Shown here piece after piece: positions 32,600 to 35,301 of a stretch of 35,301 nucleotides of DNA. The stretch spans positions 1 through 35,301 of the forward strand of contig JAFGDU010000141.1 in the NCBI GenBank assembly GCA_016931915.1. The letters run 5' to 3'. The notes under the pieces were generated by a model, which searched no databases, was not told the origin of the DNA, and worked only from the letters and a program-made list of their open reading frames with translations. Positions within the stretch are counted from its first letter, which is position 1. Every line of letters begins with the position of its first letter. A program made the translations under genes and the position numbers. Origin of the DNA: Actinomycetota bacterium (GTDB taxonomy: Bacteria; Actinomycetota; Geothermincolia; Geothermincolales; RBG-13-55-18).

Positions 32600-32668
32600 G
32601 CGGCAAGCTTCGGGCGATAATAGATATCCTGCCACAGAGCAACGTTTCATGCGCATGCAGGTGAGGTA

Positions 32669-33235
32669 ATGCCCCAGGGACGTCTTTTTGTCGTCGCCGG
32701 TCCATCAGGCGCGGGGAAAGGCACATTGATAGAGGCGATGTTGAGGCGTTACCCATCTGCAAGCCTATCGGTATCCGCTACCACCAGGAAGCCCAGGCCG
32801 GGCGAGACGGAGGGAGTACAGTACTATTTTCTGGACGACGAGGAGTTCAGGGATATGGCCGGCAGGGGGATGTTCCTGGAATGGGCGGAGGTTCATGGGA
32901 ATCTTTACGGCACGCCCATAACCATGGTGGAGCGGGAACTCGCTCGAGGTCGTGACGTGATCCTGGAGATAGACGTACAGGGCGCAAGGCAGGTCAGGGA
33001 GAAGGTAGACGATGCGGTGACCATATTCGTTTACGCTCCCACGCTGGAGGTACTCGAGGAGAGGCTGCGCGAGCGCGGAACCGAGGATAGAGACGAGCTC
33101 GAGCGACGCCTCCGTAATGCGCTTGAGGAAAACAAAGAAAAGGACGATTACGATTACGCGGTGTTGAATGACCAACTCCATCGCGCCGTAGAGGAAATAT
33201 GTGCTATATATGAAAGAGAAAGCCCACTGATATGA
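32669..33235 (+). CDS. gmk: Guanylate kinase
   Basis: Phosphorylates GMP to GDP. The 188-residue protein has the P-loop AGPSGAGKGT (about 10-19), the GMP-binding SVSATTRKPRPGE and GVQYYFLDDEEF, FLEWAEVHGNLYGTP, and the LEIDVQGARQV motif. The lid (RLRERGTEDRDELERRL) is intact. AGGTGAGG precedes the ATG at 32669. Confidence 0.96.
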   Translation: MPQGRLFVVAGPSGAGKGTLIEAMLRRYPSASLSVSATTRKPRPGETEGVQYYFLDDEEFRDMAGRGMFLEWAEVHGNLYGTPITMVERELARGRDVILEIDVQGARQVREKVDDAVTIFVYAPTLEVLEERLRERGTEDRDELERRLRNALEENKEKDDYDYAVLNDQLHRAVEEICAIYERESPLI

Positions 33236-33266
33236 ACCGGGGGGAGAAACAGGAGGTCTCAAGCGC

Positions 33267-33512
33267 GTGTTGATGAAGACCAGGATCGATGATCTGCTGC
33301 AATGGATCGATAATTCGAGGTTCGGATTGACTATCACGGCTGCCAAGAGGGCGAGGCAGATCAATAACTATTTCCGTCATCTGGGAGAGGGCCTGGGGCA
33401 GGAAGCAGGACCGCAGATAAGATCTGCTTCGAATAAATCCCTCACCCTGGCACTCGAGGAAATCGCCGCAGACAAGCTGGAGTTCGAAAACCCAGAGGAC
33501 GGGGCCAAATAG
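33267..33512 (+). CDS. rpoZ: DNA-directed RNA polymerase omega subunit
   Basis: An 81-residue protein with the omega pattern: IDDLLQWIDNSRFGLTITAAKRARQIN followed by SLTLALEEIAADKLEF. It helps assemble RNA polymerase on beta-prime. The insert between those parts (YFRHLGEGLGQEAG) is longer than in short omegas but usual in Actinobacteria. The GTG at 33267 has AGGAGG (33251-33256) ten bases upstream; TTG 33270 and ATG 33273 are in frame just after. The order gmk-rpoZ-coaBC is widely conserved. Confidence 0.93.
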   Translation: MLMKTRIDDLLQWIDNSRFGLTITAAKRARQINNYFRHLGEGLGQEAGPQIRSASNKSLTLALEEIAADKLEFENPEDGAK

Positions 33513-33538
33513 GCGCTGGCGAACTATCCTCCCTGCTT

Positions 33539-34741
33539 ATGCAATGTATTGTTATTGGCGTATCGGGCGGAATTGCCGCTTATAAAGCGGTCGAGTTGTC
33601 GCGCCAGTTTATCCTCCACGGCTTCGATGTCAAGGTGATAATGACCGAGCACGCTACGCATCTCGTAGGGCCCGCGACTTTCAGGGCAATAACCGGCAAC
33701 AACGTTTCGGTATCTATGTTCGCCGAGGGAAGTGCGCCCATGCAGCATATTTCACTGGCCCGGGATGCGGACCTGGTGGTAGTGGCTCCGGCAACCGCGA
33801 ATATTATCGCCAAGATGGCTCACGGACTGGCAGACGACCTACTCTCTACGACTCTGCTGGCGACACGCGCTCCCATCCTGATAGCACCAGCGATGAACCT
33901 GGATATGTACAGGCATACTGCCACGCGCGCAAATCTCGAAATCCTGCGGGGAAGGGGCGTTAATGTCGTAGGACCGGAAAGCGGGTCGCTTGCATGCGGC
34001 GAAGAGGGAGAGGGCAGGATGACGGAACCAGCGCGCATACTCGATGCCGCCCTGGAGATCCTGGGACATGATACACGCCTGAGTGGAAGGAAGGTACTGG
34101 TCACAGCTGGGGGGACCCGCGAGCCTATAGATCCGGTGCGTTATATCGGCAATCGCTCCAGTGGAAAGATGGGATACGCGCTGGCGGTAGCAGCAAGGCA
34201 TGCGGGCGCTCGAGTTACGTTGATAAGCGGGCCGGTATCCGTTGAACCGCCGGGAGGAATCGAGCTTATCGAGGTCGAAACGGCTGCGGATATGAGGCGG
34301 GAGGTAATGGAGAAAAGCAAAGACTGCGATGTCGTGGTCATGGCGGCAGCGGTCGCCGATTTCACGCCCGTATCGCTGAGCGAAGAAAAGATCAAGAAAG
34401 AGGGACGAGAGGGATTGACGCTTGAACTCGTGCCCACGTCAGATATACTCGGGGAGCTGGGCAAGGACAGGAGGAGGGGGCAGATAGTCGTAGGGTTCGC
34501 GGCGGAAACGGAGGGGTTGCTGGAAAACGCCGCTAAGAAGCTGCGCGAGAAAGGCGCGGACCTGATGGTGGCGAACGATGTCTCGATACCGGGGTCGGGA
34601 TTCGATTCCGATAACAACAAGGCAGCACTGGTTTTCGCTGATGGCAGGGTGTTGGAGCTCGACATGATGCCGAAGGGAGAGCTTGCGGCCAAGGTATGGG
34701 ACATGGTGGTCGCATTGCTGGAGTCTAACGACGCGCAGTAA
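33539..34741 (+). CDS. coaBC: Bifunctional phosphopantothenoylcysteine decarboxylase / phosphopantothenate-cysteine ligase
   Basis: Two steps of coenzyme A synthesis in one 400-residue protein. The N-terminal CoaC flavoprotein has GVSGGIAAYKAVEL, catalytic H70 in MQHISLARDADLVVVAPATAN, APAMNLDMY and C153 in SLACGEEGEGRM. The C-terminal CoaB begins near residue 183 with VLVTAGGTREPIDPVRYIGNRSSGKMG and has AAVADFTP and the Lys loop SEEKIKK. The ATG at 33539 gives the normal start but no clear SD is seen. Confidence 0.95.
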   Translation: MQCIVIGVSGGIAAYKAVELSRQFILHGFDVKVIMTEHATHLVGPATFRAITGNNVSVSMFAEGSAPMQHISLARDADLVVVAPATANIIAKMAHGLADDLLSTTLLATRAPILIAPAMNLDMYRHTATRANLEILRGRGVNVVGPESGSLACGEEGEGRMTEPARILDAALEILGHDTRLSGRKVLVTAGGTREPIDPVRYIGNRSSGKMGYALAVAARHAGARVTLISGPVSVEPPGGIELIEVETAADMRREVMEKSKDCDVVVMAAAVADFTPVSLSEEKIKKEGREGLTLELVPTSDILGELGKDRRRGQIVVGFAAETEGLLENAAKKLREKGADLMVANDVSIPGSGFDSDNNKAALVFADGRVLELDMMPKGELAAKVWDMVVALLESNDAQ

Positions 34742-34840
34742 ATCCTCCTCAAGGCGGTGAGTGGCGGAGTCGATAAAAAAGTGGTATGCAGGGCGTTGAG
34801 GCGGAAGCCTATACGCGCATGGGCGTTGGAGGAGCGAGAA

Positions 34841-35200
34841 TTGGCGAAAATCACGAAGCAGGGTATCATCCTGAACGTGTCGACCTACCCGCTGCCAACC
34901 CTGATGCCCAAGCGTACCAACCGCAAGTCAAAGACATTAACCTTTGACATAAATTTCGACCTGGTCGAGGACGAGGGTAAGAGCACCAGGGTATGGTTTT
35001 ATCGCGGGTTCCGTTTCCCGCCGCCCTTGAACGACGGTGACCGCATCATAGCTATTGGCAAGTACGGCCATATATCAAAGGATATCTTCTACGCTGCGAG
35101 GATAATAGACCCGAGAAGGGAGAGAGTATATACTGGTTTCCGGAACCGTAAGATGAAGCCCGATGAAGCCGGTTTGGCCGCACGGTCTTCCCGGGAATAG
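34841..35200 (+). CDS. Unrecognised small beta-rich protein downstream of coaBC
   Basis: A roughly 119-residue protein: AKITKQGIILNVSTYPLPTLMPKR, then alternating hydrophobic strands (TLTFDINFDLV, TRVWFYRGFRF, DRIIAIGKYGHI, YAARIIDP) and a basic C-terminal tail. The strand pattern with GDRIIAIGKYG suggests an OB-like barrel, perhaps binding nucleic acid, but I do not recognise the family. No cysteines, signal peptide or membrane helix are visible in this form. The TTG at 34841 is preferred because GGAGGAG (34828-34834) sits six bases before it; GTG 34757 would add 28 basic residues. It lies between coaBC and a tRNA gene, where metK or priA is often found. Function unknown. Confidence 0.65.
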   Translation: MAKITKQGIILNVSTYPLPTLMPKRTNRKSKTLTFDINFDLVEDEGKSTRVWFYRGFRFPPPLNDGDRIIAIGKYGHISKDIFYAARIIDPRRERVYTGFRNRKMKPDEAGLAARSSRE

Positions 35201-35218
35201 CGCTTCCACCGCGCGCGA

Positions 35219-35301
35219 GTCGGAGTGGCGGAATCGGTAGACGCGCTAGGTTGAGGGCCTAGTGAGGAATTTCCTCATGGGGGTTCAAGTCCCCCCTCCG
35301 A
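35219..35301 (+). tRNA. tRNA-Leu(GAG), 3' end cut by the window
   Basis: The acceptor 5' strand GTCGGAG (35219-35225) pairs with CTCCGA at the window end, lacking only the last base(s). The anticodon stem CTAGG/CCTAG (35246-35250, 35258-35262) holds loop TTGAGGG, so the anticodon is GAG (35253-35255). A long variable arm (TGAGG/CCTCA) and the T-arm GGGGG-TTCAAGT-CCCCC are those of a class II leucine tRNA. Whether CCA is encoded cannot be seen. Confidence 0.95.

Overview
The window looks like a chromosomal segment of a deep-branching, probably anaerobic actinobacterium with a single membrane. The best lineage marker is a small actinobacterial-type integration host factor (32282-32599) directly upstream of gmk and rpoZ. 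A full type IV pilus (T4P) assembly set without an adjacent secretin gene, and a class 1B dihydroorotate dehydrogenase with its PyrK partner, fit this. The lineage call is an inference. Almost everything is on the + strand and densely packed, with Shine-Dalgarno (SD)-led genes and very frequent TTG and GTG starts.

Layout. (1) 1-934: the tail of a Pro/Glu-rich protein and an MglA-like small GTPase. (2) 1124-13502: T4P machine genes interleaved with shikimate-pathway genes, in the order aroE, pilB, pilT, pilC, a small excisionase-type HTH gene, pilM, pilN, pilO, a PilP-like gene, a terminator, then aroC, aroK, aroB, aroQ. (3) 13768-19972: four prepilin-like genes. Two are ordinary in size. One is a roughly 890-residue PilV-like protein with repeated TIG/Ig-like ectodomain motifs. 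One is a 790-residue PilX-like protein with a long beta-helix or bactofilin-like repeat region. A terminator follows. (4) 20083-22978: M24 peptidase, efp, an Asp23-family gene, nusB. (5) 23157-32156: pyrimidine operon with a PyrR attenuator, then pyrR, a second terminator, pyrB, pyrC, a divergent CarB-like gene, pyrK, pyrD, pyrF, pyrE. (6) 32205-35301: integration host factor, gmk, rpoZ, coaBC, an unrecognised small gene, and a tRNA-Leu(GAG) cut by the window end.

How the parts work together. PilB and PilT would drive extension and retraction on the PilC platform, with PilM/N/O and the PilP-like protein as the alignment complex. The four prepilins would form a minor-pilin set carrying two very large surface domains, plausibly a tip adhesin complex. 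The MglA-like GTPase may give spatial control. The pyr operon encodes UMP synthesis from carbamoyl phosphate, but no carA is present and the carB homologue has lost key ATP-site residues, so carbamoyl phosphate probably comes from another locus.

The two points most worth following are the giant prepilin cluster and the apparently catalytically degenerate CarB-like protein kept inside the pyr operon.
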